NCBI RefSeq assembly: GCF_003583365.1 | Contig: NZ_QXED01000008.1 | Location: forward strand, 1 to 64,000 | Direction of reading: 5' to 3' | DNA from: Fibrisoma montanum | GTDB taxonomy: Bacteria; Bacteroidota; Bacteroidia; Cytophagales; Spirosomataceae | Length of the DNA stretch: 64,000 bases | In this document: piece by piece, positions 17,262 through 25,872 of the stretch | Position numbering within the stretch: the stretch's first letter is position 1 | How the letters are laid out: each line of letters starts with the position of its first letter | The notes under the pieces: generated by a model | Told to the model about the DNA's origin: nothing | Database searches by the model: none | Seen by the model: only the letters and a program-made list of their open reading frames with translations | Translations under genes and position numbers: made by a program

Positions 17262-17639
17262 ATGCTTGGCATTACGGCAGACAACAAACTCAAACGCCTG
17301 ATCGTGGTTGGCGATCGGGTGCTGATCAAACCTAAAGACCCCACCGACCGCACCGCCAGCGGGTTGTACCTCCCCCCTACCGTTCAGGAAAAGGAGCAGG
17401 TGCAATCGGGCTATGTCATTAAAGTCGGACCTGGCTACCCGATTCCGGCCCCTGTAGATGATGAGCCCTGGAAGGAAACCGAAGAAAAAGTTAAATACAT
17501 GCCGCTTCAGGCGCAGGAGGGCGATGTGGCGCTGTACCTGCAGCGTAACGCCATTGAATTGCAGTATGAAGGTGAACAATACGTTATTGTCCCTCAGGCT
17601 TCAATTCTGATGCTGGAGCGCTCGGAAGACCTGCTCTAA
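17262..17639 (+). CDS. GroES-family co-chaperone-like protein
   Basis: The 125-aa protein has the Cpn10 beta-barrel pattern: KRLIVVGDRVLIKP at the N-terminus, SGLYLPPT, a GYVIKVGPG turn, and a C-terminal YVIVPQASILMLE. A segment of about 30 residues (YPIPAPVDDEPWKETEEKV) is inserted after the first half, so it is longer than GroES (about 97 aa) and has an unusual loop. The ATG at 17262 starts at the family homology; an upstream non-ATG extension adds unrelated residues. It has no groEL neighbour, so it is probably a divergent paralogue rather than the main GroES. Confidence 0.82.
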   Translation: MLGITADNKLKRLIVVGDRVLIKPKDPTDRTASGLYLPPTVQEKEQVQSGYVIKVGPGYPIPAPVDDEPWKETEEKVKYMPLQAQEGDVALYLQRNAIELQYEGEQYVIVPQASILMLERSEDLL

Positions 17640-17703
17640 AGGCTGACTTAAAAACACTACGCCCCTTCATTAGTTAGATACCCTACTAAAGAACCATCCG
17701 GAT

Positions 17704-18081
17704 ATGGAAAGCGTAGGCAATCAAACCAAGTCGCTCAAGGCGATTTTAGACGAGAAGAAAGATCATCGGCGGGTGTTGCTGCTGTATGGACGCGACGATG
17801 CCCAGCATTTTACCATCGAACAGCAGGAATCCCTTAACGAAGTCAGAGACCAACTGGAGGAGCGCGACCTCGACGTAATCGTTCTGATTGCGTCTACAGT
17901 AATGGAACCAGACCGCTGGTATCTGATGCACAGTGATTTTAAACTTAACCCGGCCGAGGACTTTATAGGTTGGCTGGTTGGTAAAGACGGTACGGTAAAA
18001 ACGTCGTTCACCAGCCCCATCGACCCACAGGAGCTTTTCCGAAGTATTGACGATATGCCCATGCGGCAGCAGGAGATGTAA
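17704..18081 (+). CDS. DUF4174 domain protein
   Basis: The 125-aa protein fits DUF4174: a thioredoxin-like start (HRRVLLLYGRDDAQHF), the helix EVRDQLEERDLDVIVL, then FIGWLVGKDGTVKTSF and the hallmark C-terminal ELFRSIDDMPMRQQEM. The biochemical role of the family is not established; a thioredoxin-like fold without the CxxC pair is suggested by the strand order. No signal peptide is visible. It ends four bases before a hairpin shared with the convergent esterase gene. Confidence 0.85.
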   Translation: MESVGNQTKSLKAILDEKKDHRRVLLLYGRDDAQHFTIEQQESLNEVRDQLEERDLDVIVLIASTVMEPDRWYLMHSDFKLNPAEDFIGWLVGKDGTVKTSFTSPIDPQELFRSIDDMPMRQQEM

Positions 18082-18084
18082 TCA

Positions 18085-18147
18085 GAACCGCCCGGGCAGA
18101 GCAAACCCGGTCAGATAGCCTGGTCGGCGAAGCCGCCCGGGCGGTTC
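18085..18147. terminator. Bidirectional hairpin, 13-bp GC-rich stem
   Basis: 18085-18097 pairs perfectly with 18135-18147, with a 37-base loop, between the convergent DUF4174 and sialate esterase genes. It begins 4 bases after one stop codon and ends 5 bases from the other. No T-tract is present. Confidence 0.7.
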
Positions 18148-18152
18148 ACGAA

Positions 18153-20111
18153 TTACATTCCGAACCGATTCTTCTCCGTGATTCCCGGCCACGTATCCGT
18201 TCGGAACGGTACGGCCGGGAATCCTTCTTTGTTGTACAGGTTGACATCTCCATTATCGTCGGCCCACCCATAGCGAACCGCTACAGGAGTAGCCACCGAA
18301 TCGCAGTACACAACTACTTTGTCGCCCTGAACGTCGGCTTTGGCGTAGTAAAACTTCTGGTCGGCGCCGGCCAGCTCGAAGCCTTTCAGATAGCCGTATT
18401 TATCCTTTACCATCAAACCGCTGCCTACGTTTTTAAAGGTTAATACGGCGCGGTTACCCTCAATGGTCATGTTCTCGAAACCTGGCCCGGCCGAGACCTG
18501 CTGACTGCCATACGCTACTCGCATCGCTTCGGCGGCCAGTCGTTTGCCCACATCGTGCTTGTTTTTCGGGTGAATGTCGTTCGATTCGCCAATGTCGGAC
18601 GTAACGGCCATGCCTGTTTTCGGCAGTTGCAGCGTCATGGTCTGCGCTTCACGAAGTTCGGCCCAGGTGCTGCCTTTCTGACTGTTGCCGTTGGCGGAGT
18701 TGAAACTGGCTAACTGAACAAACAAGAACGGAAAGTCGCTGCCCCACTGCTGCCGCCAGTCCTCAATCATCAGCGGAAACGCTTTGCGGTACTGGTACGC
18801 CCGACCCGCATTGGATTCGCCCTGGTACCAGATTACGCCCTGCATCGCGTAGGGAATCAGCGGCTTCAGCATGGCGTTGTACAGCAGCGTAGCGAACGTA
18901 TTAGGCCCCGGTTTATAGGCCGACGGAAAAAACTGCGCAATGCGGTACTGCCACTGCCCGGCCAGCGGAATATCCACGCCCGGCCCCGACAGCCGCAGCT
19001 GATCCGGCTCCCCCATAAGTCCACCAGCACCACCATTATCGGTAATGCGAATGGCGATAACATTACGTCCCGGCTTAATCAGCCCTTCCGGAAGGACGTA
19101 GCTGCGCGACCGGCCAACGTTTTTGGTGGTACCGACCAATTGTCCATTCACATACGTTGAATCGGAGTCATCAACCCCAAAATTCATGGTGAAACTGCCG
19201 GGCTTAGTGCCCGGCGGAACGTCGATGGTGCGCCGAAACCAGACAACTCCATCCACCACCGGCAAACCAGCCCACTCCCAATCGCCGGGCATCCGCATGG
19301 TTTTCCATTGACTGGCGTCAAAGTCAGGTTTGGCCCAGGTCAATTCGTCAGCAGGGGTTGGCAATTGACCATTCTGCTGCTCCTGAAGCAGTTTTTGCAG
19401 CCGCTCTTTTCCCTGCTGGATGGCTTCGTCATCCGTTGTGGGAAGTTTAGCCGCTACGTTTCGCAGGTCATCATCGCGCTCCAGCGCCTGTCGGCTGGTC
19501 CAGGTTTCGGAGTGCGTACCGCCCCAGGAGGTGTTAATCAACCCAATCGGTACGTTCAGTTCCTGCTGAAGCTGACGGGCGAAAAAATAACCCACGGCCG
19601 TAAATCGGGGAGCGGTTTCGGGTGTGCAGGCTACCCATTCGCCCTCTATATTGTCTTTGGGCGTCAGGCTCAGTGCTTTCTTGACCAGCAACTGGCGAAT
19701 CTGCGGGTAGTTGGCCATTTTGATTTCCTGCCGGGCGTTGGCGGCCGCTTCGAGGGGCCATTCCATGTTCGACTGGCCGGAACAGACCCACACTTCGCCC
19801 GCCAGCACATCGTCGTACGTAATTGTATTCTTGCCCTTCACGGATAGCTGATACGGCCCGCCCGCTTCAACCGGATCGAGCGTGATGCGCCATGTACCGT
19901 CTTTGCCCGTTTTGGTGGTTTTGGTCTGACCTACGCCGGTCAGCGTAACCGTCACTTTTTCGCCCGGATCAGCCCATCCCCAGACCGGTATGGGTTTCCG
20001 GCGCTGCAATACCATGTGCGAACTGAACACATTCGATAGTCGTACGTCGGCAAAAGCAGTCTGAATGGTCAGAACGCCTAAAAAAAACGTACGTAAGGTC
20101 AATTTTTTCAT
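18153..20111 (-). CDS. Sialate O-acetylesterase-like carbohydrate esterase
   Basis: This exported 652-aa esterase is predicted to remove acetyl groups from sialic acid or other glycans. It has a Sec signal (residues 1-21), an N-terminal beta domain (SSHMVLQRRKPIPVWGWADPG) and the SGNH nucleophile block VCSGQSNMEWPL (Ser near 116). The middle carries a jelly-roll insertion resembling a GH2 sugar-binding domain (VVWFRRTIDVPPG). The oxyanion Asn lies in WYQGESNAG, and the catalytic Asp-His in NDIHPKNKHDVGKRLA. It lies in the same envelope/glycan context as the GH20 gene at the window end but far from it. Confidence 0.93.
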   Translation of the reverse strand: MKKLTLRTFFLGVLTIQTAFADVRLSNVFSSHMVLQRRKPIPVWGWADPGEKVTVTLTGVGQTKTTKTGKDGTWRITLDPVEAGGPYQLSVKGKNTITYDDVLAGEVWVCSGQSNMEWPLEAAANARQEIKMANYPQIRQLLVKKALSLTPKDNIEGEWVACTPETAPRFTAVGYFFARQLQQELNVPIGLINTSWGGTHSETWTSRQALERDDDLRNVAAKLPTTDDEAIQQGKERLQKLLQEQQNGQLPTPADELTWAKPDFDASQWKTMRMPGDWEWAGLPVVDGVVWFRRTIDVPPGTKPGSFTMNFGVDDSDSTYVNGQLVGTTKNVGRSRSYVLPEGLIKPGRNVIAIRITDNGGAGGLMGEPDQLRLSGPGVDIPLAGQWQYRIAQFFPSAYKPGPNTFATLLYNAMLKPLIPYAMQGVIWYQGESNAGRAYQYRKAFPLMIEDWRQQWGSDFPFLFVQLASFNSANGNSQKGSTWAELREAQTMTLQLPKTGMAVTSDIGESNDIHPKNKHDVGKRLAAEAMRVAYGSQQVSAGPGFENMTIEGNRAVLTFKNVGSGLMVKDKYGYLKGFELAGADQKFYYAKADVQGDKVVVYCDSVATPVAVRYGWADDNGDVNLYNKEGFPAVPFRTDTWPGITEKNRFGM

Positions 20112-20152
20112 CGGGATTCAGGGAGATAAGGAATACGTAGTAATCTAACGAA

Positions 20153-20160
20153 TACATTTG
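20153..20160 (+). promoter_or_regulatory. -7-like element for the interrupted SDR gene
   Basis: TACATTTG matches TAnnTTTG and lies 23 bases before the ATG at 20184. No clear -33 TTG is seen at the usual spacing. Confidence 0.4.
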
Positions 20161-20183
20161 AACTCGATCTGTAAATCTACAAA

Positions 20184-21074
20184 ATGAACGTATCTGAACG
20201 CATCCTGATCAGCGGAGCTACCGGCAATGTTGGCCTGGAAACACTACGCGAACTCATGCAGCGGCCCGATACACCTTCCGTTGAGATCATCGCGGGCGTT
20301 CAGGACCCCGAGCAGGCGCGGAAGACCATCGCGGTGCAGCCCGACGGTTTTGTCAAACTGGATTTCACGGATGCCGCAACCTTTGGTCCGGCCCTCAAAG
20401 GGGTCAGCCGGCTGCTGCTGGTACGTCCTCCTCAGTTAGCCGATGTAGACAAATACTTCAAGCCCTTTATCGACGTAGTGAAGCAGAAGCCCATCCGGCA
20501 AATCGTGTTTCTTTCGTTGCAGGGCGTTGAAAACAATGCCCTTACGCCCCACTACAAAATCGAAAAGCTGATTGTTGAAGCCGGTATTCCCTACACCTTT
20601 CTGCGGCCGAGCTTTTTCATGCAGAACCTGAGTACCACGCATCGCGATGAGATTCGATTACGAAACGAGATTTTTGTGCCTGCCGGCAACGGCCAGACCA
20701 GCTTTGTCGATGTGCGGGACATTGGGGCCGTGGCGGCACTTGTTCTGACCAGCAACGGCGACGAACACCTCAACAAAGGGTATGAACTAACCGGCTCCGA
20801 AGCCCTTACCTACGGCGAAGTGGCTGAACTGCTGACCAAGGTTCTCGGCCGGGCCATCACGTACCGGAATCCATCCGTCCCTCGCTTTATCTGGCAAAAA
20901 TAGCGAAACGAGAGTACGCCACTGGGTTTTGTTCTGGTTATGGTCGCCCTGTACTCGGTAGCCAGGCTGGGCAAAGCTGCCGGGCTAACCGACGAAACAC
21001 AACGGCTGCTGGGTCGCCCTCCCCTTACAATCCGGCAGTTTCTGAACGATTATAAAACGGTCTGGATGCCGTAA
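20184..21074 (+). pseudogene. NmrA-like NAD(P)-binding protein with internal stop codon
   Basis: The N-terminal part is a normal NmrA/SDR-type dinucleotide-binding protein (ILISGATGNVGLETLREL, then FLRPSFFMQNL). Codon 240 is TAG (20901-20903). The same frame continues without another stop for 56 codons and reads as the conserved C-terminal part of this family: VALYSVARLGKAAGLTDETQ, then RPPLTIRQFLNDYKTVW, ending at TAA 21072-21074. The full protein would be 296 aa, the usual length. A single nonsense mutation (or sequencing error, or readthrough) explains the data. The truncated 239-aa product may still bind nucleotide. Confidence 0.85.
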
Positions 21075-21083
21075 TTTGCGATC

Positions 21084-22415
21084 ATGGCTTTTTCTACCGC
21101 TCTAACCGACACCATACCTACCAACCGCCGAACCGAAATTCTGGCCGGCATCTCTACCTTTCTGGCAACGATGTACATCATCGTGGTCAATCCGGCCATT
21201 CTCAGTCAGGCAGGATTACCGTTCAGCGGAGTGCTGACCGCCACCGTACTGCTGTCGTTCGTGTGCAGCCTGATGATGGGTCTCTACGCCCGTAACCCCA
21301 TTGTAGTTGCACCGGGCATGGGTCTCAACGCCTTCTTTACCTTCACCGCGGTCAAAACGATGGGACTGCGGCCCGAGGTGGCCCTCGGCGCGGTGTTCTG
21401 GGCGGGGGTTTTGTTCCTGCTGTTGTCAATCGGTAATGTCCGTTCAGCTCTGGTCCGGACCATTCCGCATCCGTTACGTTACGCCGTTTCGGCTGGTATC
21501 GGCCTGTTCATTACGCTGATTGGGTTCGAAAACGCGAAGTTCATTGTTGCCAATCCGGCCACTCTGGTCAGCATCACCCGCCTGAACGATCCTATCGTGC
21601 TGACGTTCGTCTTTGGCCTGCTCCTGACGAGCGTACTGGTTGTGCGCAATGTACCGGGGGCCATCATCATCGGTATCGTACTGACCACGCTGGCTGCCTG
21701 GCCCATCGGCCGGTTCTGGGGCGACGCGTCAGCGATTAACTTTGGTAACCGGGAACTGGTCAGCTTTCAGGGTATCTGGGCCGCGCCCGATTTTAGCCTC
21801 ATCGGTCAAGTAGACTTAGTTAATTCGCTGCAATGGTCGCTCTGGCCGGTCATTTTCGCTTTTGTGTTCACGGATCTGTTCGACAGTCTCTCTACGTTTG
21901 TGGGCGTAGCCGAAGCGGGGAACCTGTACGGTCCCGACGGCCATCCGCGCAACCTCAACCAGTCGCTGCTGACGGATGCGGTCGCTACTGCCCTCGCCGG
22001 ATTGCTGGGCACCAGCCCCGGTACGTCCTACATCGAGTCGGCAGTGGGGATTGCCCAGGGTGGACGTACCGGGCTAACGGCTATTGTGGCGGGGTGCTGC
22101 TTTTTGCCGTTTCTCTTTCTGTCCCCCCTCCTCTCCATCATTCCGGCCATTGCAACGGCTCCGGCGCTGGTGCTGGTCGGTGCGTTCATGATGAAACCGA
22201 TTACCCGCATCAACTGGGGCCAGTTGGACGACGCCCTGCCTGCTTTTCTGGCCCTGGTGCTGATTCCGTTCAGCTACTCCATTACGCAGGGGATCATCTG
22301 GGGCTTCCTGTCCTGGACAGTCATTAAAGTAGCGGTTGGCAAAGGTCGCGAAGTACCGGTGGGTTTGTGGATCGTAGACGGGTTCTGCGTGCTGGCCCTG
22401 TTCGCCGGCCATTGA
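21084..22415 (+). CDS. NCS2 purine permease, AzgA type
   Basis: This 443-aa inner-membrane protein with about 12-14 helices imports purine bases (adenine, guanine, hypoxanthine) with protons. The AzgA signature is clear: RRTEILAGISTFLATMYIIVVNP at the start, VAPGMGLNAFFTF, FVFTDLFDSLSTFVGVAE and LGTSPGTSYIESAVGI. Length is typical. It begins 10 bases after the interrupted SDR gene on the same strand. The next gene (convergent) is an exported RidA, and beyond it an exported MTA/SAH nucleosidase that would release adenine, which fits purine salvage. Confidence 0.94.
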   Translation: MAFSTALTDTIPTNRRTEILAGISTFLATMYIIVVNPAILSQAGLPFSGVLTATVLLSFVCSLMMGLYARNPIVVAPGMGLNAFFTFTAVKTMGLRPEVALGAVFWAGVLFLLLSIGNVRSALVRTIPHPLRYAVSAGIGLFITLIGFENAKFIVANPATLVSITRLNDPIVLTFVFGLLLTSVLVVRNVPGAIIIGIVLTTLAAWPIGRFWGDASAINFGNRELVSFQGIWAAPDFSLIGQVDLVNSLQWSLWPVIFAFVFTDLFDSLSTFVGVAEAGNLYGPDGHPRNLNQSLLTDAVATALAGLLGTSPGTSYIESAVGIAQGGRTGLTAIVAGCCFLPFLFLSPLLSIIPAIATAPALVLVGAFMMKPITRINWGQLDDALPAFLALVLIPFSYSITQGIIWGFLSWTVIKVAVGKGREVPVGLWIVDGFCVLALFAGH

Positions 22416-22425
22416 TACAGACCGG

Positions 22426-22866
22426 CTATTTGTCAGGTAGAACCGCCACCAATTCTATCTCAAGCGAAGCATTTGGCGAATACAGTCGCTGAATCTGTAC
22501 CCAGGTAGCTGCGGGCCAGTCGCCTTTATAGTATTTTTTACGAACGTCGGTGTGCTTCTTTACCTCGTCAATATCCGTTGTGTACAGGTTTTCCTTAACC
22601 ACGTTCTGAAACGTAGCGCCATAGGCAGCCAGCGTCTGTTGCAGCCGGTCATATACTTTCGTTAATGCGGTCGCCATGTCGCCACCGGCTACGGTTCCGG
22701 AGATATAGATCGTGTTACCCGCTTTGACGGCCTGCGCGTAACCGGCGTTGTCTTCGCCTTCCTTACTGAGGTTGAATTTTTGCTTCTCAATGGTACTTTG
22801 GCCTGATTGTGCATAAACAACGCCAGCCAACATCAAAACGACGACTGTAGTGACTAGTTTTTTCAT
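22426..22866 (-). CDS. Exported RidA/YjgF-family protein
   Basis: RidA proteins hydrolyse reactive enamines and imines. The 146-aa product shows the family core AVKAGNTIYISGTVAGGD, NVVKENLYTTDIDEVKKHTDV and the C-terminal SLEIELVAVLP. The start at 22866 gives a clean Sec signal peptide (MKKLVTTVVVLMLAGVVYAQ), so the protein should act in the periplasm, unlike the usual cytosolic RidA. The Arg that binds the substrate carboxylate in canonical RidA is not evident at the expected place, so this may be a related subfamily. Its start is only 30 bases from the divergent nucleosidase. Confidence 0.88.
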   Translation of the reverse strand: MKKLVTTVVVLMLAGVVYAQSGQSTIEKQKFNLSKEGEDNAGYAQAVKAGNTIYISGTVAGGDMATALTKVYDRLQQTLAAYGATFQNVVKENLYTTDIDEVKKHTDVRKKYYKGDWPAATWVQIQRLYSPNASLEIELVAVLPDK

Positions 22867-22896
22867 GATTTTTGAATCTGATACACGAATGAAATC

Positions 22897-23751
22897 ATGA
22901 AACAAAATAAAGCGCAATCGGGTAGTACTCACCGGTTTTTAATAAATGGCGTATGGATGTTGTGGCTGGCATTTGCCTGCGTACCGGCGCTAGCCCAACG
23001 CTATGAACCCCGACCTGTTACGGCCCTGCTGGGCGCCTTCGACGAAGAAGTAAAACTGGTTCAGCAGTCGCTGGAAAACCGCCGGGTGCAGGTTATCAAC
23101 GGCATAACCTTTACCACCGGTCAGGTCAATGGTCACGAGGTAGTTGTGGCTGAAACGGGTATTGGGAAAGTCAACGCAGCCATGACCACGGCCTTTATGC
23201 TGGCCCACTTCCGCCCCCAGCGGGTGCTGTTTACCGGCATCGCGGGCGGTACCAACCCCGATCTCCAGCCGGGCGACATTGTGATTGCACGACAAACCGC
23301 CCACCACGACTTTGGCTACATTACATTCAACCGGCAGAAAACCAACCAGACGCGTAACGCCATTACCAAAGAGTTCAATCCGGCCTATTTTCCGGCTGAC
23401 TCAGCCCTATTGAAGGTAGCCGTCGAAGCGGCCAGAACGGTGCCGTTCGAAGCCATTCCTGTAACGTCGCGACCACCATCGGTCATTGTCGGCACAGTCG
23501 TAACGGGCGACGTTTTTGTTTCGTCGGAAGAGAAAGTCCAGAGCTTACGTAGTGAATACAACGCCGATGCGACCGAGATGGAAGGTGCGGCCGTTGCGCA
23601 GGTGTGCTATCAGCAGCAGGTACCTTGTCTGGTCATTCGAAGCCTCAGCGACAAAGCCAACGCCAATGCCCGCAACGACATGCTGACTTTTTTTAAAACG
23701 GCCGCCCGCAACTCTGCCAAACTGGTCCTGGCGATTGTAAATGGGTTGTAG
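22897..23751 (+). CDS. Exported MTA/SAH nucleosidase-like protein
   Basis: The enzyme family cleaves adenine from 5'-methylthioadenosine or S-adenosylhomocysteine. Motifs are ALLGAFDEEVKLV (with the catalytic-acid Glu region), ETGIGKVNAAMTTAF, LFTGIAGGTNPDL, the substrate Glu in DATEMEGAAVAQV, and RSLSDKAN with the catalytic Asp. The protein (284 aa) is extended by an N-terminal hydrophobic signal segment ending near ALAQ, so it is predicted to be periplasmic; typical MtnN is cytosolic and about 230 aa. It is divergent from exported ridA, with 30 bases between starts. Purine nucleoside phosphorylase-like specificity cannot be excluded. Confidence 0.9.
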   Translation: MKQNKAQSGSTHRFLINGVWMLWLAFACVPALAQRYEPRPVTALLGAFDEEVKLVQQSLENRRVQVINGITFTTGQVNGHEVVVAETGIGKVNAAMTTAFMLAHFRPQRVLFTGIAGGTNPDLQPGDIVIARQTAHHDFGYITFNRQKTNQTRNAITKEFNPAYFPADSALLKVAVEAARTVPFEAIPVTSRPPSVIVGTVVTGDVFVSSEEKVQSLRSEYNADATEMEGAAVAQVCYQQQVPCLVIRSLSDKANANARNDMLTFFKTAARNSAKLVLAIVNGL

Positions 23752-23892
23752 CTGTTTTGTCAACTGCTTTCCTTCGATAAGCCTGTTATAAAAACTCCAG
23801 TTACTCAAGCGCAATGCCATCATTTCCAGGGTAAAATTTAAACTCTACAGCCCTTTACTAGTTATTTGCTTGTACAAGCACAAAAATTAACT

Positions 23893-24543
23893 ATGTCAAC
23901 CATTGCCGTTTTTGGGGCTACAGGCCGTTCTGGTCTTCCCCTTGTCCAGAAAGCATTGGAGGAGGGCTACCGAATTAGAGCGCTGGTACGCAATCCTCAG
24001 AAAATGACACTTGTTCACCCGCATCTCACCATCATCCCAGGCGACGCACTGGACCCAAAATCAGTCAGCGAAACCATCGACTACAGCGACGGTGTACTCA
24101 GTGCCCTTGGTCAGGATAAAGCCAGTTTACCGGATTTCCAGACCCGCGCTACCCAACTGATCGTCGACACGATGAAGCAGCAGGGTGTCCGTCGGCTTAT
24201 CTCATTGACGGGCGGGGGCGTGCGTGATACCGCCAACGACAAACCGGGCCTAATGGACAACGTCATCGTGTTTATTATGAAGAATCTGGCCGGTGCAGGC
24301 GCCCGAAACGCACTGTATGATGGCATCAGCCACGCCGAGTTAATTAAAAACAGTGGCCTTGACTGGACAATCGTGCGCGGTCCGATGCTGACCGAAGACC
24401 CCGCTAAGGGCACGTATAAAATTGGATACGTCGGAACAGTACCGGGTATCAAACTGACCCGCGCGGACCTTGCCGACTTCATCATCAAGGAATTTGAAAC
24501 AGGCCAGTATCTGCACAAAATGCCGTTTGTCACCAACGGGTAA
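23893..24543 (+). CDS. NAD(P)-binding SDR-like protein
   Basis: This 216-aa atypical SDR/NmrA-like protein starts with the dinucleotide motif IAVFGATGRSGLPLV. Further hallmarks are DALDPKSVSETI, VRRLISLTGGGV, and the C-terminal WTIVRGPMLTEDPAKG. There is no YxxxK catalytic pair, as in the SDR_a5 group, so it may be a flavin-reductase-like or redox-sensing protein. The ATG at 23893 puts the GxxGxxG motif at the expected distance. It is a single gene followed by an intrinsic terminator. Confidence 0.88.
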   Translation: MSTIAVFGATGRSGLPLVQKALEEGYRIRALVRNPQKMTLVHPHLTIIPGDALDPKSVSETIDYSDGVLSALGQDKASLPDFQTRATQLIVDTMKQQGVRRLISLTGGGVRDTANDKPGLMDNVIVFIMKNLAGAGARNALYDGISHAELIKNSGLDWTIVRGPMLTEDPAKGTYKIGYVGTVPGIKLTRADLADFIIKEFETGQYLHKMPFVTNG

Positions 24544-24568
24544 GTCAGGTCCTGATGCATTCCCTCAG

Positions 24569-24606
24569 AAAAGCCGCTTGTCTTTGGCGTCAGGTGGCTT
24601 TTTTAA
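24569..24606 (+). terminator. Intrinsic terminator
   Basis: A 12-bp stem (24569-24580 with 24591-24602, two G-U pairs in RNA) with a 10-base loop runs into a T-tract (24599-24604). It lies 25 bases after the SDR-like stop. Confidence 0.75.
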
Positions 24607-24660
24607 CATCTTTGGTGATTACTCAACTTAACACCCCTGTTCCTCTCGAACGGGCAGCCC

Positions 24661-25860
24661 ATGGCACTACCTTCAACTAACCCGTTCCGGTCCTTCTGGA
24701 TGGCGGGCTACGAATGCACCGATCAACTCAACTGTTTTGGCAACCGCGTTGATTTTTTACCGCTAACCGGCCATACGCAACTACTTGCCGAAGATTACGC
24801 CCATCTCGGCCCGTTCAGCATCCGCACTGTCCGGGAAGGGATTCGCTGGAGCCAGATCGAAAAAACACCGTATCACTACGACTGGAGTCTGGTCAAGGCC
24901 ATGATCCTGGAAGGTCGCCGGCAGGGAATTCAGCAAATCTGGGATATGTGCCATTTTGGTTATCCCGACGATCTGACACCCCTCCACCCCCAGTTTGCCC
25001 GTCGGTTTGCGGCACTCTGCCGGGCCTTCGTTGCGTTCTACCGATCGGTGCTTCCCGACGATGAACTGGTGGTTACGCCCATTAACGAGGTTAACTTCAT
25101 TTCGTGGCTCGGTGGGGATGTGCGTGGTACGTCGCCCTACTGCGTTGGTCAGGGCTGGGAGGTAAAGTACGGGCTGATGCGGGCCTATATCGAGGGCGTA
25201 GCGGCCCTGCGCGAAGCAGACCCGTCGGTGCGCATCCTGACCACCGAACCACTGGTACAGATTGTCCCGCCCCTGAATGCAACAAACGAACAAATTATAG
25301 AAGCCGCTACCGCCGACGAAAACCAGTTTCAGTCGGTGGACATACTGGGTGGCTTCATGTGCCCCGAACTCGGCGGTTCTCCCGACTACCTCGACCTGCT
25401 CGGTTTTAACTACTACTACAATAACCAGTGGGAACTGGGTTTTCAGACGTTTCTGCCCTGGGGCGACCCGGTTCCCGATCCGCGCTGGCTGCCCTTGCGC
25501 AAGCTGCTGCTCAAAGCCTATCGACGGTATAGCCGACCGATTGTCCTGACCGAAACCAGCCATCCGGGTATTGACCGTCCGCACTGGATACGCATGATCG
25601 GCCAAGAGAGTGCCGCATTGGTTCAGGAAGGCGTACCACTGTGGGGCGTCTGTCTGTACCCGATTATTGACCGCCCGGACTGGGATCATCCTACCCAATG
25701 GCACCATTCAGGCCTGTGGGATGCTGAGCTGGTCGATGGCGAACCGCCCCGCCGGGTTCTGTACCAGCCGTATGCACAGGCGTTGCTGGAAGCGCAGGTG
25801 ATGGTCGAACAGGCTCGTGTTCAGTCAGCTACCATGACCGAGGCCGTTACCGCTACGTAG
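24661..25860 (+). CDS. GH1-like glycoside hydrolase family protein
   Basis: This 399-aa protein resembles the (beta/alpha)8 barrel of retaining beta-glycosidases. Near residue 143 a Glu in VTPINEVNF corresponds to the acid/base position, and Glu-298 in VLTETSHPG corresponds to the nucleophile. Other barrel features are YECTDQLNCFGNRVDFL at the start, IRTVREGIRWSQIE and LGFNYYYNNQW. It has no signal peptide. It is shorter and more divergent than classical GH1 enzymes (about 450 aa), so the substrate is uncertain. It runs convergently against the esterase gene. Confidence 0.78.
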   Translation: MALPSTNPFRSFWMAGYECTDQLNCFGNRVDFLPLTGHTQLLAEDYAHLGPFSIRTVREGIRWSQIEKTPYHYDWSLVKAMILEGRRQGIQQIWDMCHFGYPDDLTPLHPQFARRFAALCRAFVAFYRSVLPDDELVVTPINEVNFISWLGGDVRGTSPYCVGQGWEVKYGLMRAYIEGVAALREADPSVRILTTEPLVQIVPPLNATNEQIIEAATADENQFQSVDILGGFMCPELGGSPDYLDLLGFNYYYNNQWELGFQTFLPWGDPVPDPRWLPLRKLLLKAYRRYSRPIVLTETSHPGIDRPHWIRMIGQESAALVQEGVPLWGVCLYPIIDRPDWDHPTQWHHSGLWDAELVDGEPPRRVLYQPYAQALLEAQVMVEQARVQSATMTEAVTAT

Positions 25861-25872
25861 CGAGCCCGGAGC

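Noticed and set aside
24781-25707. 308-codon open frame on the minus strand
   Set aside because: It is fully inside the GH1-like gene on the other strand and shows no protein-like pattern.
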